NCBI GenBank assembly: GCA_017848855.1
Contig: JAFIHF010000004.1
Coordinates: forward strand, 124,001 to 188,000
Source of the DNA: Rhodanobacter denitrificans
Lineage (GTDB): Bacteria; Pseudomonadota; Gammaproteobacteria; Xanthomonadales; Rhodanobacteraceae
Direction of reading: 5' to 3'
DNA length: 64,000 nt
Shown: piece by piece, positions 48,542-56,964 of the stretch
Layout: the number at the start of each line of letters is the position of its first letter
How positions within the stretch are numbered: position 1 is the first letter of the stretch
The notes under the pieces: generated by a model
Database searches by the model: none
What the model saw: the letters and a program-made list of their open reading frames with translations, nothing else
What the model was told of the DNA's origin: nothing
Program-made: the position numbers and the translations under genes

Positions 48542-49939
48542 TTGAATCCTTTGAACGTCGAGTACCGCAAGGTCGAGACGCTGATCCCCTACGCCCGCAA
48601 CCCGCGCACGCACGCCGAGGCGCAGATCGCCAAGATCGCGGCCAGCATCGTCGAGTACGGCTGGACGAATCCGATCCTGGTCGATGGCGGCAACGGCATC
48701 ATCGCGGGCCACGGGCGTCTTGCCGCCGCGCACAAGCTCGGCTTGGCCGAGGTGCCGGTGATCGAACTGGCACACCTGAGCACGGCGCAAAAGCGCGCCT
48801 ACGTCATCGCCGACAACCGGCTGGCGCTGGATGCGGGCTGGGACGAGGAAATGCTGGCGCTGGAACTGGCCGAGCTGTCCGAGGCCGGATACGAGCTGGC
48901 GCTCACCGGCTTCGAGGACGCCGAGCTGCGAGACCTGCTGGCAAGCGCCGAAGTCTCGGACGCGGGCGAACAACAGGACGACGCGGCGGACGACGCCGAC
49001 GACGTGCCCGATGCTCCGGCCACGCCGGTGTCCCGCGTGGGCGACGTCTGGGCCATCGGCGCGCATCGCCTGATCTGCGGCGATGCCGCCGATGCCGACG
49101 TGGTCGCCACGCTGATGGCGGGCGAGCGAGCGGCGCTGTGCTTCACCTCGCCGCCCTACGGCAACCAGCGCGACTACACCACCGGCGGCATCGCCGATTG
49201 GGATGCGTTGATGCGCGGCGTGTTCGCTCAGTTGCCGATGGCGGGCGACGGCCAGGTGCTGATCAACCTCGGCCTGATCCACCGCGACAACGAGTTCGTC
49301 CCGTATTGGGAAGCGTGGATTGATTGGATGCGGACGAAGGGTTGGCGGCGCTTCGGCTGGTATGTCTGGGATCAGGGGCCGGGAATGCCCGGCGACTGGC
49401 AGGGCCGCTTCGCGCCCAGCTTCGAGTTCGTGTTCCATTTCAATCGCGCCAGCCGCAAGCCCAACAAGATCGTGCCCTGCAAGTTCGCCGGGCAGGAAAC
49501 GCACTTGCGCGCCGACGGCTCATCCACCGCGATGCGTGGCAAGGATGGCGAAGTCAACGGCTGGACGCACGCGGGCCAGCCGACGCAGGACATGCGCATT
49601 CCTGATTCGGTGATCCGCGTGATGCGCCACAAGGGCAAGATCGGCGAAGGCATCGACCATCCCGCCGTGTTCCCGGTGGCGCTGCCGCAGTTCGTCATCG
49701 AGGCGTTCAGCAACATCGGTGATCTGGTGTTCGAGCCGTTCGGCGGCAGCGGCAGCACGATGCTGGCCGCGCAGCGCACCGGGCGCGTCTGCCGCTCGGT
49801 CGAGATCGCGCCGGAGTACGTCGATGTCGCCATCCGGCGCTTCCGGCAGAACCATCCCGAAGTCGCCGTCACGCTGCTGGCCACGGGTCAGACCTTCGAC
49901 GAGGTCGAGGGCGAGCGCATCGAGGAGGTTGCGGCATGA
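48542..49939 (+). CDS. ParB-nuclease-like / DNA methyltransferase fusion (TSPPY type)
   Basis: 465 residues if started at the TTG at 48542, which has TGGAA at about 10 bp; the TTG at 48551 (MNVEYRKVETL) fits the family start better but lacks spacing. The N-terminal ParB/sulfiredoxin domain (about 1-90) has GNGIIAGHGRLAAA. The methylase domain has TSPPYGNQRDY and EPFGGSGSTMLAAQRTGR. The TSPPY motif suggests an N4-cytosine or N6-adenine beta-class enzyme. A phage modification system against host restriction is likely. Confidence 0.85.
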   Translation: MNPLNVEYRKVETLIPYARNPRTHAEAQIAKIAASIVEYGWTNPILVDGGNGIIAGHGRLAAAHKLGLAEVPVIELAHLSTAQKRAYVIADNRLALDAGWDEEMLALELAELSEAGYELALTGFEDAELRDLLASAEVSDAGEQQDDAADDADDVPDAPATPVSRVGDVWAIGAHRLICGDAADADVVATLMAGERAALCFTSPPYGNQRDYTTGGIADWDALMRGVFAQLPMAGDGQVLINLGLIHRDNEFVPYWEAWIDWMRTKGWRRFGWYVWDQGPGMPGDWQGRFAPSFEFVFHFNRASRKPNKIVPCKFAGQETHLRADGSSTAMRGKDGEVNGWTHAGQPTQDMRIPDSVIRVMRHKGKIGEGIDHPAVFPVALPQFVIEAFSNIGDLVFEPFGGSGSTMLAAQRTGRVCRSVEIAPEYVDVAIRRFRQNHPEVAVTLLATGQTFDEVEGERIEEVAA

Positions 49940-51282
49940 CCAGCTCGTGGCTCGCCGACAAGATCGAGCAGTGGCCGACCGCCAAGCTCGTGCCCTATGC
50001 ACGCAATGCGCGCACACACAGCGACGCGCAGGTGGCGCAGATCGCCGCCAGCATCGCCGAGTTCGGCTTCACCAACCCCATCCTCGCGGGCAGCGACGGC
50101 GTGATCGTCGCCGGTCATGGGCGGCTCGCTGCCGCGCAGAAACTCGGCCTCGAAATGGTGCCGGTGGTCGTGCTCGATCATCTGACGCCGACACAGCGCC
50201 GCGCGCTGGTGATCGCGGACAACCGCATCGCCGAGAACGCCGGGTGGGACGATGAACTGCTGCGCGTCGAGCTGGAAGCCTTGCAAGACGAAGGCTTCGA
50301 CCTCGACCTGACCGGCTTTGACGCCGACGCGCTGGCCGACTTGCTGACGGGCGATGAACCGGATGGCGAAGGCGAAACCGATGACGATGCGGTGCCCGAG
50401 GTCAGCGAGACGCCGGTCTCGCGCCGGGGCGACGTCTGGCTGCTCGGCGGCCATCGACTGCTATGCGGCGACGCCACCGTGGCCGCCAGCTACCGCACCT
50501 TGCTCGACGGCGAGCCGGTGGACATGGTGTTCACCGATCCACCGTACAACGTGAACTACGCCAACAGCGCGAAGGACAAGCTGCGCGGCAAGGATCGCGC
50601 GATCTTGAACGACAACCTGGGCGATGGTTTCTACGACTTTCTGCTGGCGGCGCTGACGCCGACCATCGCCCACTGTCGTGGCGCGATCTACGTTGCGATG
50701 TCATCCAGCGAACTGGACACGCTGCAATCGGCCTTCCGCGTGGCGGGCGGCCACTGGTCGACCTTCATCATCTGGGCGAAGAACACCTTCACGCTCGGTC
50801 GCGCCGACTACCAGCGGCAGTACGAGCCGATCCTGTACGGATGGCCCGAGGGCGGCGAACGCCACTGGTGTGGCGACCGCGACCAGGGCGACGTGTGGCA
50901 GATCAAGAAGCCGCAGAAGAACGACCTGCACCCGACGATGAAGCCGGTGGAGCTGGTCGAGCGCGCGATCCGAAATTCGAGCCGCCCTGGCAACGTGGTG
51001 CTCGATCCCTTCGGCGGCTCAGGCACGACGCTGATCGCCGCCGAGAAATCGGGACGGCTGGCGCGGCTGATCGAGCTCGACCCGAAGTACGTCGATGTGA
51101 TCGTGCGCCGCTGGCAGGACTGGACCGGACAACAAGCCACCCGCGAATCCGATGGGGTGGCGTTCGACGATCTGTCAGGACTCGGGGAAACTCGGGTAGA
51201 GGTCGCCGCTGCTGATATCGGCAACGTAAGTGACGTTGCGGAACTCGTCGGCGTGGTCGGCAAGGATGACGCCGCCGACTGA
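49936..51282 (+). CDS. ParB-nuclease-like / DNA methyltransferase fusion (DPPY type)
   Basis: 448 residues, ATGA overlap with the first methylase. The N-terminal domain has AGSDGVIVAGHGRLAAA and the methylase DPPYNVNYANS with DPFGGSGTTLIAAEKSGR, as in N6-adenine beta-class enzymes. The ATP/SAM layout is the same as its neighbour, so they are tandem paralogs. The last 36 codons overlap the convergent 68-residue gene, and may be a read-on extension beyond the natural end. Confidence 0.88.
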   Translation: MTSSWLADKIEQWPTAKLVPYARNARTHSDAQVAQIAASIAEFGFTNPILAGSDGVIVAGHGRLAAAQKLGLEMVPVVVLDHLTPTQRRALVIADNRIAENAGWDDELLRVELEALQDEGFDLDLTGFDADALADLLTGDEPDGEGETDDDAVPEVSETPVSRRGDVWLLGGHRLLCGDATVAASYRTLLDGEPVDMVFTDPPYNVNYANSAKDKLRGKDRAILNDNLGDGFYDFLLAALTPTIAHCRGAIYVAMSSSELDTLQSAFRVAGGHWSTFIIWAKNTFTLGRADYQRQYEPILYGWPEGGERHWCGDRDQGDVWQIKKPQKNDLHPTMKPVELVERAIRNSSRPGNVVLDPFGGSGTTLIAAEKSGRLARLIELDPKYVDVIVRRWQDWTGQQATRESDGVAFDDLSGLGETRVEVAAADIGNVSDVAELVGVVGKDDAAD

Positions 51283-51381
51283 CTTGATTGCCACCCCGTA
51301 CTTGCGGGTGAGCGCGGTCAATTCGGCGACGAACTCGTCGTAGTTGGCTTCGATGGTCAGGTTGGTGGTGACTGCGGCCAT
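51175..51381 (-). CDS. Small hypothetical phage protein, convergent with the methylase
   Basis: 68 residues. TLTIEANYDEFVAELTALTRKYGVAIKSVGGVILA suggests a compact alpha-beta domain. It overlaps the 3' end of the plus-strand methylase by 108 bp and follows the 122-residue gene on the same strand by 10 bp. Function unknown. Confidence 0.6.
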   Translation of the reverse strand: MAAVTTNLTIEANYDEFVAELTALTRKYGVAIKSVGGVILADHADEFRNVTYVADISSGDLYPSFPES

Positions 51382-51391
51382 GTCGCTCTCC

Positions 51392-51760
51392 TCAGGCGGC
51401 GAGTTCTTCTTCGACGATCTCGCAGTGAATCACGAAGCCCGTCAGGTAAGGCAGGCCGCGCGGGATGCCGTAGTCTTTGCTGGTCTGGCGTCCGATCTTC
51501 CAGCCCATCCACTGCTCGGTGGCGGCGTGGATCGCGTCCGCCAGGGCGCGACCGGCGTGCATCTGGTTCAGGACATCGTCCGCGAAGTGGCGTCCGTGCC
51601 GGCTGTCGAGGAAGGCCCGGACTGAGTCGAGGGGCTGGTGCGTGGCATCCGAGATCGCGGTCATCGCCGTCGGCCAGGCTGCGGTGGCGTTCTCGTTCAT
51701 CGTGCCCCAAAAGCCCCAGGCGTCGTTGCGGGTGGCGGGGATATGGTTGGTGTTGTCCAT
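51392..51760 (-). CDS. Hypothetical phage accessory protein
   Basis: 122 residues from the ATG at 51760. HIPATRNDAWGFWGTMNENATAAWPTAMTAI and DSRHGRHFADDVLNQ, then AIHAATEQWMGWKIGRQTSKDYGIPRGLPYLTGFVIHCE, without a known domain. Preceded on the minus strand by one of four near-identical leader elements (51800-51827). Confidence 0.65.
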   Translation of the reverse strand: MDNTNHIPATRNDAWGFWGTMNENATAAWPTAMTAISDATHQPLDSVRAFLDSRHGRHFADDVLNQMHAGRALADAIHAATEQWMGWKIGRQTSKDYGIPRGLPYLTGFVIHCEIVEEELAA

Positions 51761-51799
51761 CGTGGGCTCCTTGTGGTTGATCGTTGCGACACCCGTAGT

Positions 51800-51827
51800 A
51801 ACGCGCTGTTCGATTGAGAAGCCAAGC
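51800..51827 (-). promoter_or_regulatory. Repeated leader element, copy A
   Basis: GCTTGGCTTC-N6-GAACAGCGCGTT on the minus strand, 39 nt before the start of the 122-residue gene. The same 28-bp arrangement precedes three other small genes. GAACGCGCTGTTC within it can form a short hairpin. Confidence 0.75.
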
Positions 51828-51857
51828 TGTTCTCGGCTTCTTTCTCGATCTTTTCGA

Positions 51858-52217
51858 TTACCCGAGGCGGGCCACGTAGCGGGCGTAATCGCCGCCCTCC
51901 GGGTTGACGTACAGATAGGGGCGACCCGGCGCCTTGACCTCCACGCAGAGGTAGCCGTCGCCCGCACCGCCGCCTTTGCCGCGTAGCCAATCGCGCGATA
52001 CCAACAGGCTGCTGGCAAAGGCGTCGAACTCGGCCGGGGTCAGTTCCTTGGTCTCCGTGATGTAGATCTTGGTCTGCCCCTGGCCGCCGACTTCGCCAAG
52101 ATCGGCAGGCTTGCGCGCGAACGGCAGGCGGATGCTCAACTCCTCGACCTCGATGGCGTTGTCGCCGATTTGGAGAGTGCGAGGGGTGCGTTCGAGGGTG
52201 ATGGTCATGGTGCTCAT
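51858..52217 (-). CDS. Hypothetical phage accessory protein
   Basis: 119 residues from the ATG at 52217, preceded by GGAGAACAG. TITLERTPRTLQIGDNAIEVEELSIRLPF and a central KIYITETKELTPAEFDAF lead to a GGGAGDGYLCVEVKAPGRPYLYVNPEGGDYARYV end. No family. Copy B of the leader element lies upstream. Confidence 0.65.
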   Translation of the reverse strand: MSTMTITLERTPRTLQIGDNAIEVEELSIRLPFARKPADLGEVGGQGQTKIYITETKELTPAEFDAFASSLLVSRDWLRGKGGGAGDGYLCVEVKAPGRPYLYVNPEGGDYARYVARLG

Positions 52218-52262
52218 GGGCTGTTCTCCTTGGGATGCGTCGTCAATCACGACACCAGCATG

Positions 52263-52290
52263 AACGCGCTGTTCGCCTGGGAAGCCAAGC
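52263..52290 (-). promoter_or_regulatory. Repeated leader element, copy B
   Basis: Same 28-bp pattern as copy A, 45 nt before the 119-residue gene. Only the N6 spacer and flanks differ from the other copies. Confidence 0.75.
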
Positions 52291-52354
52291 GTTTTCAAGG
52301 GTGGTGGCAATGGATTATTCGGGGGTGCAGGCAGTGCCCGCACCCCAGCGCTGA

Positions 52355-52873
52355 TCACGCAATCCGATACACGCGCTCGCCGCCCTCGGCCTTGTCCGAG
52401 ACGATGGCGAGTCCGAGTTTTTTCTTGAAGGCCCCGGCGAAGGTGCCGCGCACCGTGTGCGCCTGCCAGCCGGTGGTCTCGCAGATCTGGCGGATGGTCG
52501 CGCCCTCGGGGCGCTTGAGCATCCGGATGACCTCGGCCTGCTTGCTGTTCTCGCGGGTGCGCGGCGTGGCCTTGGCCTCCTGCTTCCACGTGGCTTCGGC
52601 GGCAGCGACGTCCTGCTCCAGTTCGGCATCGAACTCGGGCGTCGGCTGCTGGACGCCGGGGCGCGGCATGCCCAGCGCGTCGTAACCCTCGGCGGCAATG
52701 CGCCAGCCCTCGCCGTCGGGCGTGATGAGGGCGCGGTTGAACATGCCTTCCAGCACCTTCTTGCGCGCGCCGCCTTTGACGTTGTCGGGGAACCACTCGA
52801 TCTTGCCGTCGCTGGAGTGAATGGCCTTGGCGAGGATGGCGTGCTGGGCCGGGGTCAGTTGGATGGTGCTCAT
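52355..52873 (-). CDS. DUF3489 protein
   Basis: 172 residues from the ATG at 52873. LTPAQHAILAKAIHSSDGKIEWFPDNVKGGARKKVLEGMFNRALI and the C-terminal winged-helix-like SKQAEVIRMLKRPEGATIRQICETTGWQAHTVRGTFAGAFKKKLGL fit DUF3489. The tail probably binds DNA. Copy C of the leader element lies upstream. Confidence 0.88.
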   Translation of the reverse strand: MSTIQLTPAQHAILAKAIHSSDGKIEWFPDNVKGGARKKVLEGMFNRALITPDGEGWRIAAEGYDALGMPRPGVQQPTPEFDAELEQDVAAAEATWKQEAKATPRTRENSKQAEVIRMLKRPEGATIRQICETTGWQAHTVRGTFAGAFKKKLGLAIVSDKAEGGERVYRIA

Positions 52874-52911
52874 GGTCTGCTCCTTTGCAGTGGTTGATCG
52901 GGATCGTGATG

Positions 52912-52939
52912 AACGCGCTGTTCGCCGGTGAAGCCAAGC
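52912..52939 (-). promoter_or_regulatory. Repeated leader element, copy C
   Basis: Same 28-bp pattern, 38 nt before the DUF3489 gene. Confidence 0.75.
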
Positions 52940-52949
52940 TCTTTCTGCT

Positions 52950-53216
52950 TCAACGCCTGCGCAGCGACGAGATGCCTGCTTCGGCCAGTTCAAGGGCGGC
53001 GGCATGGAACGCGGCTTCCGCGAGCCAGGGCGCGTCCCGAGCGTCATCCAGGAGTTGATCGATTACCGCCTTGGCTCGTGCGCGCATCGAAGCGCATGCG
53101 GCTTCGAGGTCGGCATTGCTGGCGGTAGCCACCTCGTTGCGGCAGGCGCGCACCAAGACCGTCATGGCGGCTTCGGCGAGCTTGACTGCAAGGGTGTCGA
53201 GGGATGGGTTGTTCAT
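52950..53216 (-). CDS. Small helical phage accessory protein
   Basis: 88 residues from the ATG at 53216, rich in alanine and arginine: DTLAVKLAEAAMTVLVRACRNE and ALELAEAGISSLRRR. Probably helical, no function recognised. Copy D of the leader element lies 39 nt upstream. Confidence 0.65.
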   Translation of the reverse strand: MNNPSLDTLAVKLAEAAMTVLVRACRNEVATASNADLEAACASMRARAKAVIDQLLDDARDAPWLAEAAFHAAALELAEAGISSLRRR

Positions 53217-53255
53217 CGTTTGTCCTTTCGACGTGATTGATGGCGTGACGTGATG

Positions 53256-53283
53256 AACGCGCTGTTCCCGATGGAAGCCAAGC
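53256..53283 (-). promoter_or_regulatory. Repeated leader element, copy D
   Basis: Same 28-bp pattern, 39 nt before the 88-residue gene and about 40 bp before the plus-strand terminase small-subunit gene, so it may affect both directions. Confidence 0.75.
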
Positions 53284-53323
53284 TCTTTCTCGACGAAGGA
53301 CGAACACATGATTGAAGGTGCCG

Positions 53324-53869
53324 ATGGGAATCTCGATTCGCGCCTACGCGCGTCACCGTGGCGTTTCCGACGCGGCGGTGCGCAAGGCCATCGCCGCCGG
53401 GCGCATCACGCCAGAAGCGGACGGAACCCTTGACCCGCAGCGCGCCGACGCCGAGTGGGCGCGCAACACAGAAGCGCCACGCACCGGCACGCGCGCTCGC
53501 GCCGTTAAGGCTGCGGTGCCGCCGGAAACCGCCACCGTCGCGCCTGTGGGCGACGGTCAGGCCGCCTTGCCCACCGGCGGTGCGTCGCTGCTGCAAGCGC
53601 GCACTGTCAACGAGGTGGTCAAGGCCCAGACGAACAAGGTGCGGCTGGCCCGCCTCAAGGGCGAGCTGGTCGACCGCAACCAGGCCATCGCCCACGTCTT
53701 CAAGCTGGCGCGCGCCGAGCGCGATGCGTGGCTGAACTGGCCCGCGCGTATCTCGGCGCAGATGGCGGCGCGGCTGGCGGTCGATCCGCACACGATGCAC
53801 GTCGCGCTGGAAGCCGCCGTGCGCGAGCACTTGCAGGAATTGGGCGATCTGCGCCCGCGCGTGGACTGA
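53324..53869 (+). CDS. Terminase small subunit / DNA-packaging protein
   Basis: 181 residues from the ATG at 53324 (GAAGGTG before it). The start MGISIRAYARHRGVSDAAVRKAIAAGRI is a Nu1-like winged helix for DNA recognition, and the C-terminal half is helical, with VRLARLKGELVDRNQAIAHVFKLARAERDAWLNWPARISAQMAARL. It would select phage DNA for the large subunit encoded 10 bp downstream. Confidence 0.83.
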   Translation: MGISIRAYARHRGVSDAAVRKAIAAGRITPEADGTLDPQRADAEWARNTEAPRTGTRARAVKAAVPPETATVAPVGDGQAALPTGGASLLQARTVNEVVKAQTNKVRLARLKGELVDRNQAIAHVFKLARAERDAWLNWPARISAQMAARLAVDPHTMHVALEAAVREHLQELGDLRPRVD

Positions 53870-53879
53870 TCGGGAACTG

Positions 53880-55841
53880 ATGGACGTCGACTACGAAGGT
53901 GCTGCCGAAATCGAACGTGCGTGGCGCGAAGGCTTGACGCCCGATCCGCTGCTCACCGTGTCGGAATGGTCGGATCGGCACCGGATGCTTTCCAGCAAGG
54001 CGTCCGCCGAGCCGGGCCGCTGGCGCACCAGCCGCACGCCATACCTGAAGGCCATCATGGATTGCCTGTCGCCGACCTCGCCGGTCGAGCGCGTGGTGTT
54101 CATGAAGGCCGCCCAGCTCGGCGCGACCGAAATGGGATCGAACTGGATCGGCTACGTGATTCATCACGCGCCGGGGCCGATGATGGCCGTGTGGCCGACG
54201 GTGGAGATGGCCAAGCGCAACTCCAAGCAGCGGATCGACCCGCTGATCGAGGAATCACCCGCGCTGGCCGAATTGATCGCTCCGGCACGCTCGCGTGATT
54301 CGGGCAACACGATTCTGGCGAAGGAGTTTCGCGGCGGCGTGCTGGTGATGACGGGCGCGAACAGCGCCGTGGGCCTGCGCTCGATGCCGGTGCGGTATCT
54401 GTTCCTCGACGAGGTGGACGGCTACCCGCTGGACGTCGAGGGCGAAGGCGACGCGATTTCGCTGGCGGAGGCGCGCACACGCACCTTCGCGCGGCGCAAG
54501 ATCTTCATCGTCTCGACGCCGACGATCTCGGGCGCGTCGGCCATCGAGCGTGAGTACGAAGCCAGCGACCAGCGTCGCTACTTCGTGCCGTGCCCGCATT
54601 GCTCGCACCGGCAATGGCTGCGCTTCGAACAGTTGCGCTGGGACAAGGGCGCGCCGGAGACGGCGGCCTACATCTGTGAGTCCTGCGACACCGCGATTGC
54701 CGAGCACCACAAGACGTGGATGCTCGAACACGGCGAGTGGCGCGCGATGGCCGAAGGCACGGGCAAGACCACGGGATTTCATCTCTCCTCGCTCTACAGC
54801 CCGGTCGGCTGGCGCGCGTGGTGCGACATCGCCGCCGCGTGGGAAGCCGCCGTCAGCAAGGAATCCGGCTCGGCGGCGGCGATCAAGACCTTCAAGAACA
54901 CCGAACTGGGTGATACCTGGGTCGAGGAAGGCGAAGCGCCCGATTGGCAACGACTGGTCGAGCGCCGGGAGGATTACCGCGTCGGCAGCGTGCCGCTGGG
55001 CGGCCTGCTGCTGGTCGGCGGCGCGGACGTGCAGAAGGATCGCATCGAAGCATCCATCTGGGCCTTCGGTCGCGGCAAGGAAGCGTGGCTCGTCGAACAT
55101 CGCGTGCTGATGGGCGATACCGCCCGCGACGCGGTGTGGAAGCGCCTCGGCGAGTTGATCGCCGAGAACTGGACGCACGCGTCGGGCGCGGCGATGCCGT
55201 TGGCCCGCTTCGCGCTGGACACGGGCTTTGCGACGCAGGAGGCCTACGCGTTCGTGCGGGCCTGCCGCGATCCGCGCGTGATGGCGGTCAAGGGCGTGCC
55301 GCGTGGCGCGGCCCTGATCGGCACACCGACGGCCATCGATGTCTCGCAGGGCGGCAAGAAGCTGCGCCGGGGCATCAAGGTGTTCACGGTGGCGGTCGGC
55401 ATCGCCAAGCTGGAGTTCTACAACAACCTGCGCAAGAGCGCGGATGTCAGCGAGGACGACGTGACCACGGTCTACCCGACGGGGTTCGTCCACTTGCCCA
55501 AGATCGACGCCGAGTTCATCCAGCAGCTCTGTGCCGAGCAACTGATCACCCGCCGCGACCGCAACGGGTTCCCTGTGCGCGAGTGGCAAAAGATGCGCGA
55601 GCGCAACGAGGCGCTCGACTGCTACGTCTACGCCCGCGCCGCCGCATCGGCGGCGGGACTGGATCGCTTCGAGGAACGCCACTGGCGGGAACTGGAGCGC
55701 CAACTCGGGATGGAGCGGCCACCGGATGAGCCGCCCCCGATTCAAACCTTCGACCCAGACGAGGCCACCCAACGCGGTGGCCTCGCTGTTTCTGCAACCC
55801 CATCACGTCGGCGGGTCATCAAGAGCCGCTGGCTGTCCTGA
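53880..55841 (+). CDS. Terminase large subunit (GpA family)
   Basis: 653 residues. ATPase: a variant Walker A KAAQLGATEMG with Lys76, as in lambda gpA, and Walker B YLFLDEVDG. A zinc-finger-like pair follows (CPHCSHRQW and CESCDTA). The C-terminal nuclease half includes DVQKDRIEASIWAFGRGKEAWLVEH and MRERNEALDCYVYARAA. It cuts and translocates concatemeric DNA into proheads. Confidence 0.95.
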   Translation: MDVDYEGAAEIERAWREGLTPDPLLTVSEWSDRHRMLSSKASAEPGRWRTSRTPYLKAIMDCLSPTSPVERVVFMKAAQLGATEMGSNWIGYVIHHAPGPMMAVWPTVEMAKRNSKQRIDPLIEESPALAELIAPARSRDSGNTILAKEFRGGVLVMTGANSAVGLRSMPVRYLFLDEVDGYPLDVEGEGDAISLAEARTRTFARRKIFIVSTPTISGASAIEREYEASDQRRYFVPCPHCSHRQWLRFEQLRWDKGAPETAAYICESCDTAIAEHHKTWMLEHGEWRAMAEGTGKTTGFHLSSLYSPVGWRAWCDIAAAWEAAVSKESGSAAAIKTFKNTELGDTWVEEGEAPDWQRLVERREDYRVGSVPLGGLLLVGGADVQKDRIEASIWAFGRGKEAWLVEHRVLMGDTARDAVWKRLGELIAENWTHASGAAMPLARFALDTGFATQEAYAFVRACRDPRVMAVKGVPRGAALIGTPTAIDVSQGGKKLRRGIKVFTVAVGIAKLEFYNNLRKSADVSEDDVTTVYPTGFVHLPKIDAEFIQQLCAEQLITRRDRNGFPVREWQKMRERNEALDCYVYARAAASAAGLDRFEERHWRELERQLGMERPPDEPPPIQTFDPDEATQRGGLAVSATPSRRRVIKSRWLS

Positions 55842-55858
55842 CACATCGAGGAGTTTTC

Positions 55859-56350
55859 ATGAGTCTTGCCACACGCATCGAGAGCCTGGTCATCCGGGTC
55901 GCCCAGGAGTTCAACGACGTCCGCGCGACCGCAGGCAACCTGGCCAGCCTGTCCACCACCGACAAATCGAGTCTGGTCGCGGCGATCAACGAGTTGAAGG
56001 CGGCGGTGCTGTCCGCGACGGCCATCGACGACAACCAGATCGCCACCTCCACCACTTACTCGTCGAACAAGATCGTGTCGCTGCTCGATGCGCTCAAGGC
56101 CGACATCTTGGGTGGAGCGGACGCCGCCTACGACACCCTGGTCGAGATCCAACAGTTGCTGCAGAACGGCACCAGCGGTCTGGATGCGCTCCTGGCCGCA
56201 GTCAACCTGCGCGTGCGCTTCGACGCGGCGCAGACCCTGACGGTGGCCGAGCAGCTGCAGGCCCGCACCAACATCGGTGCGGTTGCTGCTGCCGATGTCG
56301 GCAACACCGACGCCGACTTCGTCGTCATCTTCGATGGGGCGCTGGCCTGA
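55859..56350 (+). CDS. Fibre-like phage protein (shaft part)
   Basis: 163 residues. LSTTDKSSLVAAINELKAAVLSATAIDDN and repeated acidic/alanine-rich heptads (IVSLLDALKADILGG) resemble the shaft of tail fibres or whiskers. The C-terminus LQARTNIGAVAAADVGNTDADFV resembles fibre repeats. Its start MSLATRIESL is close to that of the next gene. Role on the virion unproven. Confidence 0.6.
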   Translation: MSLATRIESLVIRVAQEFNDVRATAGNLASLSTTDKSSLVAAINELKAAVLSATAIDDNQIATSTTYSSNKIVSLLDALKADILGGADAAYDTLVEIQQLLQNGTSGLDALLAAVNLRVRFDAAQTLTVAEQLQARTNIGAVAAADVGNTDADFVVIFDGALA

Positions 56351-56742
56351 TGAGTCTCGCGTCCAGCATCGCCGCGCTGGCGGCGCGCATCGGCTTCGAG
56401 GTGAAAACCAAGATCGACGCCACGCATCCCGGCATCGCCCGGGTGTGGGTCAGCTTCGGCTACGTCAACGGTCAGGTCGTGATCGCCAGCGCGCACAACG
56501 TCGCCAGTGTCGTGCGCACGGCGGCGGGCCGCTACCGGGTGCGTTTCGCCGTGGCGATGCCGGATGCGAACTACTGCTGGACGGCGCTCGCCCGCAGCAG
56601 CACCAACAGCGGCATGCAACGCGTGGCCATCGTGCGTGCCAGCTCCGATCTGAAGACCACGCAGTACGTCGACATCTCCTGCGCGACGACCGCTGCGTCG
56701 TTCGACGACTCCTCCGAAATCAACCTCGTGGTGTACCGCTGA
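56350..56742 (+). CDS. Fibre-like phage protein (tip part)
   Basis: 130 residues. RVWVSFGYVNGQVVIASAHNVASVVRTAAGRYRVRFAVAMPDANYCW is typical of the tip domain of phage tail fibres, with YVDISCATTAASFDDSSEINLVVYR at the end. ATGA-type overlap with the shaft-like gene. Together they could form a receptor-binding fibre, though fibre genes are normally at the far end of the tail cluster. Confidence 0.6.
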   Translation: MSLASSIAALAARIGFEVKTKIDATHPGIARVWVSFGYVNGQVVIASAHNVASVVRTAAGRYRVRFAVAMPDANYCWTALARSSTNSGMQRVAIVRASSDLKTTQYVDISCATTAASFDDSSEINLVVYR

Positions 56743-56963
56743 TGGCCTACACAGAAGTCCAACTCCAGGCGCTGGAAGCCGCGCTCGCCAAGGGCGAGAA
56801 GCGCGTGAGCTTCGGCGACAAGACCGTGGAGTACCGCTCGGTCGAGGAACTGAAAGACGCGATCCGCGAGGTCAAGCGCGGTCTGCTGGAACAGGCCGCC
56901 GCCAGCGGACTGTGGCCGGGTGCGCCGCGTCAGATCCGCGTCACCACGGGCAAGGGGTTCTGA
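56742..56963 (+). CDS. gpW-like head-tail joining protein
   Basis: 73 residues. AYTEVQLQALEAALAKGEKRVSFGDKTVEYRSVEELKDAIREV is the gpW signature. It seals the portal before tail attachment. ATG overlaps the previous stop. Confidence 0.9.
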   Translation: MAYTEVQLQALEAALAKGEKRVSFGDKTVEYRSVEELKDAIREVKRGLLEQAAASGLWPGAPRQIRVTTGKGF

Positions 56964-56964
56964 C

